Assembly (NCBI RefSeq): GCF_002086125.1
Contig: NZ_MVHG01000057.1
Location: 1 to 33,214 of the forward strand
DNA: 33,214 bases
Reading direction: 5' to 3'
Source: Mycobacterium arosiense ATCC BAA-1401 = DSM 45069
GTDB taxonomy: Bacteria; Actinomycetota; Actinomycetes; Mycobacteriales; Mycobacteriaceae
Shown: positions 1-8,691 of the stretch, piece by piece
How the letters are laid out: the number at the start of each line of letters is the position of its first letter
Position numbering within the stretch: the stretch's first letter is position 1
The notes under the pieces: generated by a model
Told to the model about the DNA's origin: nothing
Seen by the model: the letters and a program-made list of their open reading frames with translations, nothing else
Database searches by the model: none
Translations under genes and position numbers: made by a program

Positions 1-351
1 CAGCACACGATTGGCCGCGATCACCGGCGGCGGCACCGTCATCGCGAACGCCGCCTCAAACGCCGCGGCCGCCGCCCTGCCCTGCCCGGCGGTCTCCTCG
101 GCCTGCGCGGCCATGGCACTGAGCCAGCTCACATACGGGGTGATCGCCGCGACCATCGACATCGATGCCGGGCCCACCCATGGCCCGCTGGTGAGCTCGG
201 TAACCACCGAGTTGTAGCCGCTGGCCGCTACACCCAATTCCGCCGCAATCTCGTCCCAGGCGGCGGCGGCGGCCATCATCGGCCCCGACCCCGGACCCGC
301 GTATATGCGACCGGAATTGATTTCGGGCGGTAACGCCGCGAAGTCAAACAC
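1..351 (-). CDS. PPE family protein, N-terminal part (PPE25-like), cut by window edge
   Basis: The first 117 residues of a PPE protein are readable, starting at a GTG at 351 with a strong GAGGAGG Shine-Dalgarno about 5 bases before it. The protein opens MFDFAALPPEINSGRIY, with the signature Pro-Pro at residues 9-10. It continues with the alanine-rich helical stretch typical of the PPE domain, including a SGPWVGPAS segment that matches the WxG-type turn. PPE domains are about 180 residues, so the rest of the domain and the variable C-terminus lie outside the window. PPE proteins pair with PE proteins and are exported by ESX systems. Its place beside the ferredoxin, cyp143 and eccC5 matches PPE25 of the M. 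tuberculosis ESX-5 locus. Family assignment is secure; the exact orthologue is inferred from synteny. Confidence 0.93.
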   Translation of the reverse strand, partial: MFDFAALPPEINSGRIYAGPGSGPMMAAAAAWDEIAAELGVAASGYNSVVTELTSGPWVGPASMSMVAAITPYVSWLSAMAAQAEETAGQGRAAAAAFEAAFAMTVPPPVIAANRVL

Positions 352-844
352 CGTGTCCTCCTCAGTCGGCCGGGAACGCAGGCGATCTCGGCTGTCACGT
401 AGGAATCAGTGGTGGCCGTGGTCACGGCTCTGTAGACGACGCCACCGGTTTGCCGCCGAGTTCGGGGGGCTTGCTGTGCGATGCGTTCCGCCCGCAACTC
501 CGTCAGCCACGCCGGACGATGTGCACTGACCGATTGGCTGTGCCGGCAAAGGTGGTCTGCCACCGCACGTTTCGGACATCCGGTCAAGAACGTCATGCAC
601 CTTCTGGCCTCGGCCTATCCCCCGTTTTCAGCAACCGAGCGACAGCTCGCGTGTGCCCGAACTGCCGCCCGGCACTGAGATTAGTTCGTTACGAAGCAAA
701 CACCGATACGCAAAGGCACCTGTTGATCAATGGCCAGCCACTGTTCATTCCCGGTCGGCGGCAGTTCATACAAGGCAATGAATTGTTCACTCGCCGTTTG
801 CTTAACGCCGGCCGGCGACGGCGCCCGCCTGGACGGTCGGCGCT
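352..844. other. intergenic stretch between the PPE and ferredoxin genes
   Basis: I find no convincing gene here. The ferredoxin and PPE genes lie in the same direction, so this segment probably holds the PPE promoter and leader. The part next to the ferredoxin stop (about 681-800) is poorer in GC than its surroundings. On the minus strand it reads as an open frame ending at 681 without an adequate start and without the usual third-position GC bias, so it may be a remnant. No clear terminator hairpin was seen. Confidence 0.5.
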
Positions 845-1039
845 TCAGTCCTCTTCGAGAATCAGCGCCATTTCGGGGCACGACGCGACGCCGTCGCGTG
901 TCGATTGCTCGTCCTGCGGCCTGACCTCGTGCTCCTCGAGAATCGAATAGCCGGACTCGTCGATCGGGAAGAGGTCGGGGTCGACGGCGTAGCACTGGGC
1001 GTGGCCCACACATTTCGACTGTTCCAGACGAACCCTCAT
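845..1039 (-). CDS. small ferredoxin, partner of CYP143 (Rv1786-like)
   Basis: A 64-residue ferredoxin with Cys10, Cys16 and a Cys54-Pro55 pair. The cluster-binding segment reads CVGHAQC, so His13 stands where a fourth cysteine ligand would sit in an ordinary [4Fe-4S] ferredoxin. This C-x2-H-x2-C form is typical of actinobacterial ferredoxins that donate electrons to cytochrome P450 enzymes. The ATG at 1039 has a GGGAGGAAG Shine-Dalgarno 5-8 bases before it. The gene is divergent from cyp143 across about 320 bases, so the two are probably co-regulated from the shared region. In the ESX-5 locus of M. tuberculosis the same pair occurs (Rv1786 and cyp143). Cofactor type is inferred from the motif. 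No ferredoxin reductase is encoded nearby. Confidence 0.93.
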   Translation of the reverse strand: MRVRLEQSKCVGHAQCYAVDPDLFPIDESGYSILEEHEVRPQDEQSTRDGVASCPEMALILEED

Positions 1040-1360
1040 GAGGCTTCCTCCCTAGCTGGCGCGCCACCGCCGTAACCGTCTTCGCGATCAGACGAGCACG
1101 CGCTTCACAGTGCGGTACCCAGATTAGTCGGTCGGTACAGTGTCGAAGGTGTTCGCCGATGGCTTTCGCGCATCGCAAACTCGCTCCAGCGCGGGCGGGC
1201 GGATCCGTGTTTCGTTGCCCCGCATGCGATATTGATTCGCCGATGCAATATTGATGTGTCGCCAGGTGTTGCCAACAACGAATTCGGCACAACGGCGCAA
1301 CAGCGTCGGGCCATTTCACCGACGATTTCACCAACGACGAACGACCGGAGAGCGAAGCGC
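1040..1360. promoter_or_regulatory. divergent promoter region of ferredoxin and cyp143, with paired repeats
   Basis: This region separates the ferredoxin start (minus) from the cyp143 start (plus). It contains a near-perfect direct repeat, ATGCGATATTGAT at 1224-1236 and ATGCAATATTGAT at 1243-1255, 19 bases apart. The same bases give an inverted pair ATATTG (1229-1234) and CAATAT (1246-1251), and CAATATTG at 1246-1253 is itself a perfect palindrome. Such AT-rich dyads in GC-rich DNA are typical of repressor sites. The role is inferred. The reading frame of cyp143 stays open leftward to 1232, but the weak codon pattern and the repeats argue that this part is not translated. Confidence 0.45.
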
Positions 1361-2524
1361 ATGAGCGAAGGCCAGCAAGGGTCGTTCCACCTGCCTCGGC
1401 TTGATTTCGCCACGCTGCCGATGACCGAGGACCGGGGCCTGGGTTGGAAGACGCTACGCGACGCCGGACCGGTCGTATTCATGAACGGCCACTACTACAT
1501 AACCCGCCGCGAGGACGTGCTCGCCGCGCTGCGCAACACCAAGGTCTTCTCGTCGACCATCCTGCAGCCACCCGGGCACCCCTTGCCCGTACTGCCCCTG
1601 GCTTTCGATCCGCCGCAACACACCCGCTACCGCCAGATTCTGCAGCCGTACTTCAGCCCGCACGCGTTGAGTAAGTCGCGTCCGGTGCTGCAGCGCCACG
1701 CCCGCGAGATGATCGCGGCGCTGGCCGGCCGGGACGAGTGCGAAGTGATGGCGGATTTCGCCAACCTCTACCCCTTTCAGGTGTTTCTGGATCTCTACGG
1801 TCTGCCGGTCGAGGATCGTGACCGTCTCATCGATTGGAAGGACGCCGTCGTCGGCGACAAGCCCTTCATCACACAGAGCGACATCGAGAAGTCCGATCAG
1901 TTGCTGACGTATCTCGCGGACGTCATCGCGCAGCGGCGGCGCAACCCGAAGTCGGACATGCTGTCCCAGGTGATCACCGGCAAGGGCGACTTCACCGACC
2001 TCGAACTGCTCGGCATGACTCACCTGCTGATCCTGGCGGGTCTGGACACGGTGACCGCGGCTATCGGATTCTCGCTGTTCGAATTAGCCCGCAGACCGCA
2101 GCTGCGCAAGGAGCTACGCGACAACCCCAAGCAGACCAGGGTTTTCATCGAGGAGATCGTTCGGCTCGAGCCGTCGGCGCCGGTGGCACCGCGGATCACC
2201 ACCGAATTCGTCGAGGTCGGCGGCATGACGCTGCCGCCCGGCACACCGGTGCGGCTGTGCATGGCCGCGGTCAATCGCGACGACAGCGACGCGATGTCCA
2301 CCAACGAGCTGAACATGGACGGAAAAGTCCACCGCCATTGGGGGTTTGGCGGCGGACCGCACCGCTGCCTCGGCTCTCACCTGGCGCGCATCGAGCTGAC
2401 GGTGATCGTCGCGGAATGGCTCACCCAAATCCCGGATTTCGAACTGCCCGAGGGCTACTCCCCCGTCATCAACTACCCGTCAAAGAGTTTCGCGCTCAAG
2501 GAGTTGCCGCTGCGCTGGGGCTGA
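1361..2524 (+). CDS. cyp143: cytochrome P450 CYP143
   Basis: A 387-residue cytochrome P450. The haem-ligand loop FGGGPHRCLG is present, with the thiolate ligand at Cys336. The I-helix oxygen-activation motif reads AGLDT, and the K-helix ExxR motif is EIVR inside EEIVRLEP. Length and end points fit bacterial soluble P450s. I chose the ATG at 1361, preceded by a GGAG about 10 bases upstream, because the protein then begins MSEGQQGSFHLPRLDFATLP, which matches the N-terminus I recall for M. tuberculosis CYP143 (Rv1785c). It sits between its ferredoxin (divergent) and eccC5 (convergent, 52 bases between stops), the conserved arrangement inside ESX-5. The natural substrate of CYP143 is not evident from sequence. 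Confidence 0.95.
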   Translation: MSEGQQGSFHLPRLDFATLPMTEDRGLGWKTLRDAGPVVFMNGHYYITRREDVLAALRNTKVFSSTILQPPGHPLPVLPLAFDPPQHTRYRQILQPYFSPHALSKSRPVLQRHAREMIAALAGRDECEVMADFANLYPFQVFLDLYGLPVEDRDRLIDWKDAVVGDKPFITQSDIEKSDQLLTYLADVIAQRRRNPKSDMLSQVITGKGDFTDLELLGMTHLLILAGLDTVTAAIGFSLFELARRPQLRKELRDNPKQTRVFIEEIVRLEPSAPVAPRITTEFVEVGGMTLPPGTPVRLCMAAVNRDDSDAMSTNELNMDGKVHRHWGFGGGPHRCLGSHLARIELTVIVAEWLTQIPDFELPEGYSPVINYPSKSFALKELPLRWG

Positions 2525-2576
2525 GTCCCGGTGGTCCCGGTCAGCCCCGGCGCAGCGGCCGTCGTCCTGTTGGGTG

Positions 2577-5500
2577 CTACTTACGCAGCTCGGTCGCCGC
2601 GACCTGAACGAACACGCCGGTGTCCTCGGCCATCAGCAGGCCTCGACCACGGGGCAGCGGGCCACCCTTCATCTTGCCGCGGATGAATCCCTCGTCCGGG
2701 TCGGCGTCCATCACCAGCAGCGGCGCGTTCGCCTGGGCCAGGGCCCGCAACATCGGGTCGCTGCCGGCCGAAGACCAGCCACCGAACGTGCGCGTGACGA
2801 TCACGTGCAGGCCGACGTCGGCGGCGCGGGTCACCCAGGGAGCGGCCTTGTGCAGCGGCGAATCGAAGCCCGCCGGCAGCTGCTGGATGTCGTCGACGAT
2901 CAAGAAGATCTCCGGTCCGCTCCACCAGTTGCGCGACAGCAACTCTTCGGCGGACAATCCCGGCGGCGGCTCGCGGCCGGCCAGGACCGCGGCCAGTTCG
3001 CCCATCATCGCCTGCACGCCATCGAGGTTGTAGGCGAATTTCTCCACGTAGTCGGAGCCGAGCGTGGTCAGCAGCTGGCGGCGCGGGTCGACCAGCCATA
3101 CCTGGGCCGAGGGCTGCCCCGCCGCCGGCGGCGGTGCGCTGGTCGCTCCCGGCGCGTACAACCGGCCGATCTCGGACATGATGGTGGCCAGCGTCGTGGT
3201 GCGCCCACACTCGCGGCGGCCGGTCACCATCAGGTGCGCGTTCTCGGCGAAGTTGAGATACACCGGCGACAGATCCAATTCCGAGATGGCCCAGGCGATT
3301 CCGCCCGCACCGACGCCCTGGCGGGTGTCGCGGGCGGCCAGCTCCCGTAGCTGCTCCACGCCGAACGTCGCCGGCAGTCGGCGCACCGGCGGGGCCTGGC
3401 CGCTGGCGATGCGGCCGACGGCTTCGACGATGCTGTCGGACTCGAATCGGTTGTCCGGCGTGCTGGCCAGCGCCGGCCGCGCCACCAGCGTGTGCAGACC
3501 GGACTGCGGGTCGGCGTCGAGGCGGACGTAGTTGACCGCGACCATGCCGCGACCCGGCTTGACCGGAACGTCCTTGGCGAATCGCGAACGCACCAGCTTG
3601 GCGTCCTCCACGGCGGCCAGCCGCAGCTCGACCCGGGATCCGAAACCGCTGCGCACCGGCGGCCGCAGCTCCGATTCGCGGTCGGCGGTGACCACCACGT
3701 GCACCCCGAAGGAGGGGCCCTGGTTGATGATCACGTTGACCTGCTCGATCAGCACCTCGTTGTCCTCGGCCAGCGCCCGGTAGTTGTCGACCACCAGGTA
3801 GACGTCGCCGAACCCGTCGTTGGGGACCGGTCCGGGCTCGTTGCCGAACTTGCGCCGCCGGAACACTTCCATCGAGGCGATCCCGTACTCGAGGAAGCTG
3901 CGCTTGCGCTCCCGCACCAGGGCCAGCAGTTCGGCCACCGTGCGGCGCACCCCGTATGGGTCGGTCGGGCCGGCCACCTCACCGACGTGAGGCAGGCGGG
4001 CGACCGTGGTCAGCGCGGTGCTGCTGTAGGCCAGGCAGTAGAACTGGATCTGCTCGGGCGTGTGGGTCAGCGCCGCGGAGCAGATCAGGGTCTGCAGCGC
4101 GGTCGTCTTACCCGAACCACCGGCGCCCAGGATCAGCACGTTGGCACCGGGTCCCGACGTGTCGACCGTCCACGGCGGCTGGTCGTGCTTGAAGGGACGG
4201 TCGATGATCCCGATCGGGAAGACCAGGTCCCGCGCGGTGCCGTAGTCCTGCTGCCAGGGGCGACCGAGGAACCGGTTGACCAGTTCGTCGATGGCGATGG
4301 GCTGGCTCAGCGGCGGCTGCCACAGTCGGTACGGCTGGAAGTCGATCTTGCGCAGCTGGTCGATGATGACGGTACCGACCTTGGGCGTCCTGATCCCTTC
4401 GGCGTCGTCGTCCTCGGCTGCCTCGATCGGAAGCGGCGGCTCGCCGTCGGTGGGGACGGCGGGCGCGGCGACTTCGGGTCCCCCGACGCTGACTTCCAGC
4501 GGGGTGAACGAGTTGGTGAACAGTTGCGGACGGACGTAGTCGATGCTGTGCACCAGCGCCGGCGCTTCGTCCCCGTCGTCGGTCAGCCCGCGCGGGAAGT
4601 AATCCCGCCACAGGAATTCGGCCTGGAACCGGGTGATGTCCTCCAGGCTGCGGCGGAAGTAACCCAGACCGGCCTGGGCGGGCAGGTTGACCGCGTTCGG
4701 CACGCCGGCCGCCTGCGCGGCACCGGCGGTACGCGCCTTCAGCACCAACCGGTAACCCATGTTCTCCATCAGCTTTTCGGCGCGGCTCTCGATGGTCTGC
4801 GACGCCATCATCAGGTGGATCCAGTACGCGCGGCCCTGCCGGCCGATCGAGTCGAGGACGTCGACCGCCGTCGGCATGATGCGGAACCATTCGTAGAACT
4901 CGTCGATGACGACGACGAGCATCGGCAGCGGCGCCATGTCCTGGCCGCGCGCCCGCATCCGGCTGCGCACCGAGTTGTATTCCTTGGCGTCGTCGACGCC
5001 GGCGCTGTCGCAGATCGCCTTGCGGCGGGCGATCTCACCCCACAGGGCGTCCAGGAAACGCTCCATCAGAGCCTGGTCTTCTTCCAGGTCGGTGATGATC
5101 CGGGAGACGTGTGGCACGCCGGCGAACGGCTTGACCGCCGATCCACCCTTGAGGTCGGCCAGCACGAACTGCAGCTCCTCGGGCGGGTGGCTGAGCATCA
5201 GCGATTCGATCACGGTTCGCACCAGGGTGGACTTACCGGAACCGGTCGTGCCGGACATGACGCCATGCGGGCCGTCGCCGCCTTCGTCCAGCGACTTCAT
5301 GTCCAGGAACAGCAACTCCCCGTTGTCGGACCGAACACCGAACGGCGCCCGCAACCGCGACCTGCCCATCGAGTCGTTGCGGCTGCCCCACAGCGCGTCG
5401 AAGTCGATGTGGCCGGGATCGTCGATTCCGTAGTAGGACAAGATGTCTCGGGCGCCGATGTGCGCCACTCGCTGGCCGATCTCCTCGTACGCCTCGGCCA

Positions 5501-6746
5501 GCCGCCAGCGCGCCAGCTTCTGCGCGAACTCCTCGGCCTCGGCGACGCTGATGTGGTCGGTCAGGGCGAAGAACCACGGCTTCTCGTCGATGACCATCCA
5601 GGTGTCGCGGTCGCGGGGCAGCGCCTCGATCACACCCAACTGGTCGAACCGCAGGGTGCGCTCCGGGACCGCGCTCCACATTGCCGAGCCGGTGAGGTCG
5701 AAGAAGGTCACCCCGTCCACGCCTTCGCCGCTGATCACGTACTCCCATTGCGGGTCGATCACATCGGCGATGATCACGGTGTGCGGCGTCGGGGTCTGGG
5801 CCGACGAACTGGCGTGCCGGGGCGTGAAAGACCCACGGCCGGCGAATAATTCGGCCTGCTCGGCGGCGAACTCGCGCACCGAGCTGTAGACCATCCGCGC
5901 GTTGCCCGCGGCGTCCTGACGGCGCGGGTCACCGAAGTGGGGCAGCCACTTCACCCAGTCCCATTCGTCCAGGTCGGAACTCACCACGATCATCCGGACG
6001 TGGTCGGGCCCGTGCGAGAAGGCTAGCTGGCAGATGATCGCCCGCATCAACCCCACCACCTGCTCGCGATCTCCGGCCAGCGAGTACCAGGGCTCGACGA
6101 GCACCGAGATCATCTTGGGCAGGTTGTAGACGACGCTTTGATAGCGACCGAATTCCTGAAGTGCCTTACCGGTCACCGGCTCGAGCTCGATGTCGGTGGG
6201 CATGTTCTGGGGCTCACCCCAGGTCACCTCGGGGCGGGTCATCCCGACGCCGACGCGGACCACGCCGAAGTTCAGGTCCTTGCCGTCGGGCTTGCGCTCC
6301 CACATCCGCGGTGACCCGACCGCGGCGGCCAGCGTGGTGGGCGCCGGGTGGAACCACCGGTAGTTGGCGTCCATGCTGTCCGCCGACTCGTGGGCGGTCT
6401 CGCGCAGCATGTCCAGCATCAGCATGAACTGGGCGCGCATCGAGTCCAGCTTGGGGCGGCTCATCTGCTGCTGGCCGCCGAACCGGCCGCCGAACATCAT
6501 CATCGCGACGCCGCCGATCATGAAGATCGGGAAGATCGATCCCGCGCCTCCGAACACGTGCGAGCCGCTGGCGAAGGTCATGGCGACCATACCGATCAGC
6601 AGGCCGACCACCACGACGCCGACCACCACGATCCACCAGGGCTTGCCCTCGGGCGGCGGGATGCTCAGCGGCGTCGGAAGGACGATGTTCTCCGGCTTGA
6701 TGACCGGAGGCTTCTCCGGCGTCGGCCGCGCAAATCCACGTTTCAC
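2577..6746 (-). CDS. eccC5: EccC5, FtsK/SpoIIIE-type ATPase of ESX-5 secretion
   Basis: This is the 1389-residue motor ATPase of the ESX-5 inner-membrane complex, which recognises and drives export of PE/PPE and EsxM/N-type substrates. Two N-terminal membrane segments lie at about residues 30-53 and 64-81. A DUF/stalk region follows, then three tandem ATPase domains. Domain 1 has a full Walker A, GTTGSGKST with Lys505, and Walker B VVVIDEF. Domain 2 has GAGGSGKT with Lys880 and a Walker B ending in VVDN. Domain 3 has a degenerate P-loop, GRRECGRTT, with Arg1182 in place of the lysine. The start is the GTG at 6746 (MKRGFARPTPEKPP), which overlaps the eccB5 stop by 4 bases; the open frame further upstream lies inside eccB5 and is not used. 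It is a single-chain EccC, unlike the split EccCa/EccCb of ESX-1. The sequence is very close to what I recall of Rv1783. Confidence 0.98.
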   Translation of the reverse strand: MKRGFARPTPEKPPVIKPENIVLPTPLSIPPPEGKPWWIVVVGVVVVGLLIGMVAMTFASGSHVFGGAGSIFPIFMIGGVAMMMFGGRFGGQQQMSRPKLDSMRAQFMLMLDMLRETAHESADSMDANYRWFHPAPTTLAAAVGSPRMWERKPDGKDLNFGVVRVGVGMTRPEVTWGEPQNMPTDIELEPVTGKALQEFGRYQSVVYNLPKMISVLVEPWYSLAGDREQVVGLMRAIICQLAFSHGPDHVRMIVVSSDLDEWDWVKWLPHFGDPRRQDAAGNARMVYSSVREFAAEQAELFAGRGSFTPRHASSSAQTPTPHTVIIADVIDPQWEYVISGEGVDGVTFFDLTGSAMWSAVPERTLRFDQLGVIEALPRDRDTWMVIDEKPWFFALTDHISVAEAEEFAQKLARWRLAEAYEEIGQRVAHIGARDILSYYGIDDPGHIDFDALWGSRNDSMGRSRLRAPFGVRSDNGELLFLDMKSLDEGGDGPHGVMSGTTGSGKSTLVRTVIESLMLSHPPEELQFVLADLKGGSAVKPFAGVPHVSRIITDLEEDQALMERFLDALWGEIARRKAICDSAGVDDAKEYNSVRSRMRARGQDMAPLPMLVVVIDEFYEWFRIMPTAVDVLDSIGRQGRAYWIHLMMASQTIESRAEKLMENMGYRLVLKARTAGAAQAAGVPNAVNLPAQAGLGYFRRSLEDITRFQAEFLWRDYFPRGLTDDGDEAPALVHSIDYVRPQLFTNSFTPLEVSVGGPEVAAPAVPTDGEPPLPIEAAEDDDAEGIRTPKVGTVIIDQLRKIDFQPYRLWQPPLSQPIAIDELVNRFLGRPWQQDYGTARDLVFPIGIIDRPFKHDQPPWTVDTSGPGANVLILGAGGSGKTTALQTLICSAALTHTPEQIQFYCLAYSSTALTTVARLPHVGEVAGPTDPYGVRRTVAELLALVRERKRSFLEYGIASMEVFRRRKFGNEPGPVPNDGFGDVYLVVDNYRALAEDNEVLIEQVNVIINQGPSFGVHVVVTADRESELRPPVRSGFGSRVELRLAAVEDAKLVRSRFAKDVPVKPGRGMVAVNYVRLDADPQSGLHTLVARPALASTPDNRFESDSIVEAVGRIASGQAPPVRRLPATFGVEQLRELAARDTRQGVGAGGIAWAISELDLSPVYLNFAENAHLMVTGRRECGRTTTLATIMSEIGRLYAPGATSAPPPAAGQPSAQVWLVDPRRQLLTTLGSDYVEKFAYNLDGVQAMMGELAAVLAGREPPPGLSAEELLSRNWWSGPEIFLIVDDIQQLPAGFDSPLHKAAPWVTRAADVGLHVIVTRTFGGWSSAGSDPMLRALAQANAPLLVMDADPDEGFIRGKMKGGPLPRGRGLLMAEDTGVFVQVAATELRK

Positions 6747-8260
6747 TTCGGTACCGCCAACTCTCCTGGGGACATATCCATCGGTAGCGTGTCGTGCTCC
6801 ACCAGCGCATCCGCTCGCGACAACGTCGGCCCTTGCGGTAGCAGCCGCAGCGCCACCCACGGCGCCAGGCCCGGTTTTGCCTTCAGGCCCAACGCTTCTC
6901 GTACCTCGCGGGTGTCGTCGACCCCGAACCGGGCACCCGCGTCCGTGAGCCACCACAACGATTCGGCGGTCTTGGCTCCCGGGTCGTTTCCGGTGACGGC
7001 CACAAAGTTCGCGTAGTCGGGCCCGAAGAACACCTGGTCGGCTTCGCGGCCGGTGGTGTCGGCCTTGACCAGTGACACCACCCTGTTGGTGTCCTTCTGC
7101 TCGACCGGAATGGTCGCGCCGGAGATGACCTGCACGCGGGCCCGGTTCTCACCGGAGGTCTTCTGCCACCACCAGCAGGTGGCCGGGTTCTCGCGGATGT
7201 CCAGCACGTTCAGCGGCGCGTCCGGGTACGACGACAGGTCCAGCTTGTTGACCACCGGCATCTTCGCCAGAGCGGACGGTTCCACGGTCACCGGCTTGGT
7301 GTTGCCCGGTCCGGCGTTCTGCAGGATTTGGGCCACCAACGGCGGCAGCGTCTGCACGCCGTCGGCCAGCACCAACGAATACTGTTGCGGACCACTGATT
7401 TGCGGGGTGACGATCACGGTGCCGATGGGGCCGGGCGCGTTCGGGAACGACGCCCCCGCCCCCGCGTTCTGGATCTGCGGCACGGTCAGCTCCGGCCCCA
7501 CCGGCAACGCGTCGTACAGGGCGCGGCTCATGGGCTTGGCCATGCTGACCTGTTCGGGGGTGAGGCCCAGGGGCAGCAGCACCGATCGGTTCGACCCGTC
7601 GATGCGGGAGCGGCGCCCGTCCCGGATCACCCAGGCGTCCCCCCCGTAGTTCAGCACCACCGCGTCCGAGCCGCTCAGCACCCGCCGGTGGTTGCTCAGA
7701 TCCGGGTTGCCGTCGATGACGGTCACCGTCACACCCGACGGGGCGCCGGCGCCGGTCGAGTTCGCCACGGTGTCGCACACCAGCCACGACGACGCGGCCG
7801 GGGCGGTCGGGTGGAAGCTCGACGGCGCGCCCGGGATGCCCACTATCGGGCCGCGCGGCAGGGTGGCGATCTGGCTGGACCGCACCAGGTGCGGGTTGTC
7901 CGGGCGTCCGGTGATCAGGCGCGCCGACGCCAGGTTCAGCGCGGGGTACAACTTGTCGCCGACGCGGACGTACAGCGCTCCCGAGTCGCGGTCGGCGATG
8001 ATCGGCGACTCGTTGATCTGTCCGGCGGGGCTGATGAAGGAGTAGAGCAGCGCGCCCAGGCAGATGACCAGCGCCGCGGAGATCGATGCCACGATGGCCA
8101 GGTTCTGCCGCCGTCCCGGCTCGACCTCCATGCGGACGCGCCACCGGGTCAGCGCCATCGCGGTGCGGCGCGCAAGGAACTGGTAGCCGGTCACCTGGGT
8201 CCGGGTCGACAACCCCAGGCCGTACCCCGACCCGCGCTGTCCGCGACTCTCTTCCGCCAC
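6743..8260 (-). CDS. eccB5: EccB5, ESX-5 secretion core component
   Basis: A 505-residue EccB protein: short cytosolic N-terminus, one membrane helix at about residues 54-76 and a large periplasmic domain built of repeats. Cys162 (in WLVCDT) and Cys362 (in ATCWWW) are the conserved pair expected to form a disulphide in the periplasm. EccB joins EccC, EccD and EccE in the hexameric type VII secretion complex, where its periplasmic part caps the central pore. The start MAEESRGQRGSGYGLGL is the N-terminus known for EccB5 (Rv1782). The stop overlaps the eccC5 GTG start by 4 bases (GTGA), so the two are translationally coupled. The gene is divergent from malQ. Confidence 0.97.
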   Translation of the reverse strand: MAEESRGQRGSGYGLGLSTRTQVTGYQFLARRTAMALTRWRVRMEVEPGRRQNLAIVASISAALVICLGALLYSFISPAGQINESPIIADRDSGALYVRVGDKLYPALNLASARLITGRPDNPHLVRSSQIATLPRGPIVGIPGAPSSFHPTAPAASSWLVCDTVANSTGAGAPSGVTVTVIDGNPDLSNHRRVLSGSDAVVLNYGGDAWVIRDGRRSRIDGSNRSVLLPLGLTPEQVSMAKPMSRALYDALPVGPELTVPQIQNAGAGASFPNAPGPIGTVIVTPQISGPQQYSLVLADGVQTLPPLVAQILQNAGPGNTKPVTVEPSALAKMPVVNKLDLSSYPDAPLNVLDIRENPATCWWWQKTSGENRARVQVISGATIPVEQKDTNRVVSLVKADTTGREADQVFFGPDYANFVAVTGNDPGAKTAESLWWLTDAGARFGVDDTREVREALGLKAKPGLAPWVALRLLPQGPTLSRADALVEHDTLPMDMSPGELAVPK

Positions 8261-8691
8261 TTATTCACCATCCGGTCTGCTGAAGCGCCTGGATATCGTC
8301 CTCTGATCGATCCAGCGCGAATTACCTGACAACGTTAGGGCACCTGCGCGGACCTCGCCACGCGGCGCCAAAGCGCATCCGTTTGTACATCTCTATATGC
8401 ATCTATATGCACCCGGATCCGGCCCCGCCCTGCGCGCCGTGCCGCCGCGAAAGGCGGCGCCGATGCGCGCCACTGAGCTGGCAGTTTCCGTCCCCCCAGG
8501 AATGAGCCGACCGGATCCTTGTGATCTCCTCAGGGCATCGTAATCGCCGCGGGCCCGCTCGTCCTGTCGAGCGTGAAGCCGTCGGGAACCGTCGACCTGA
8601 ATGAATGGCCGGCGACCGCCCAGCAAAGAATGCGCCAACGCGCACCGGGTCCGAGTCGCCGCCCGGCGAATCCGGGCAGCAAGATGGCGGT
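8261..8691. promoter_or_regulatory. divergent intergenic region between eccB5 and malQ, with a tandem 10-base repeat
   Basis: About 430 bases without a supported gene. It must hold the promoter of the eccB5-eccC5 transcript on the minus strand and that of malQ on the plus strand. The standout element is a perfect head-to-tail repeat of TCTATATGCA at 8392-8401 and 8402-8411, one helical turn apart, with ATGCAT at the junction. It is AT-rich against a GC-rich background and lies about 131 bases upstream of the eccB5 start. The plus-strand frame running into malQ from 8605 looks like an untranslated leader rather than coding sequence. Regulatory function is inferred only from position and repeat structure. 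Confidence 0.45.

Noticed and set aside
681..844. Minus-strand open frame downstream of the ferredoxin ending in a protein-like stretch (EQFIALYELPPTG)
   Set aside because: It has no proper start after the ferredoxin stop, third codon positions lack the GC bias of the neighbours, and no family is recognised. At most a gene remnant.
1232..1360. Extended N-terminus of CYP143 starting at 1232
   Set aside because: The 43 extra residues do not resemble P450 N-termini and cover the repeat-rich promoter; the ATG at 1361 has GGAG upstream and fits the family.
3492..5849. Long plus-strand open frame of 785 codons opposite eccC5
   Set aside because: It is the antisense of a conserved ATPase gene; its Arg/Asp/His/Val-rich composition is the usual GC-rich shadow pattern.
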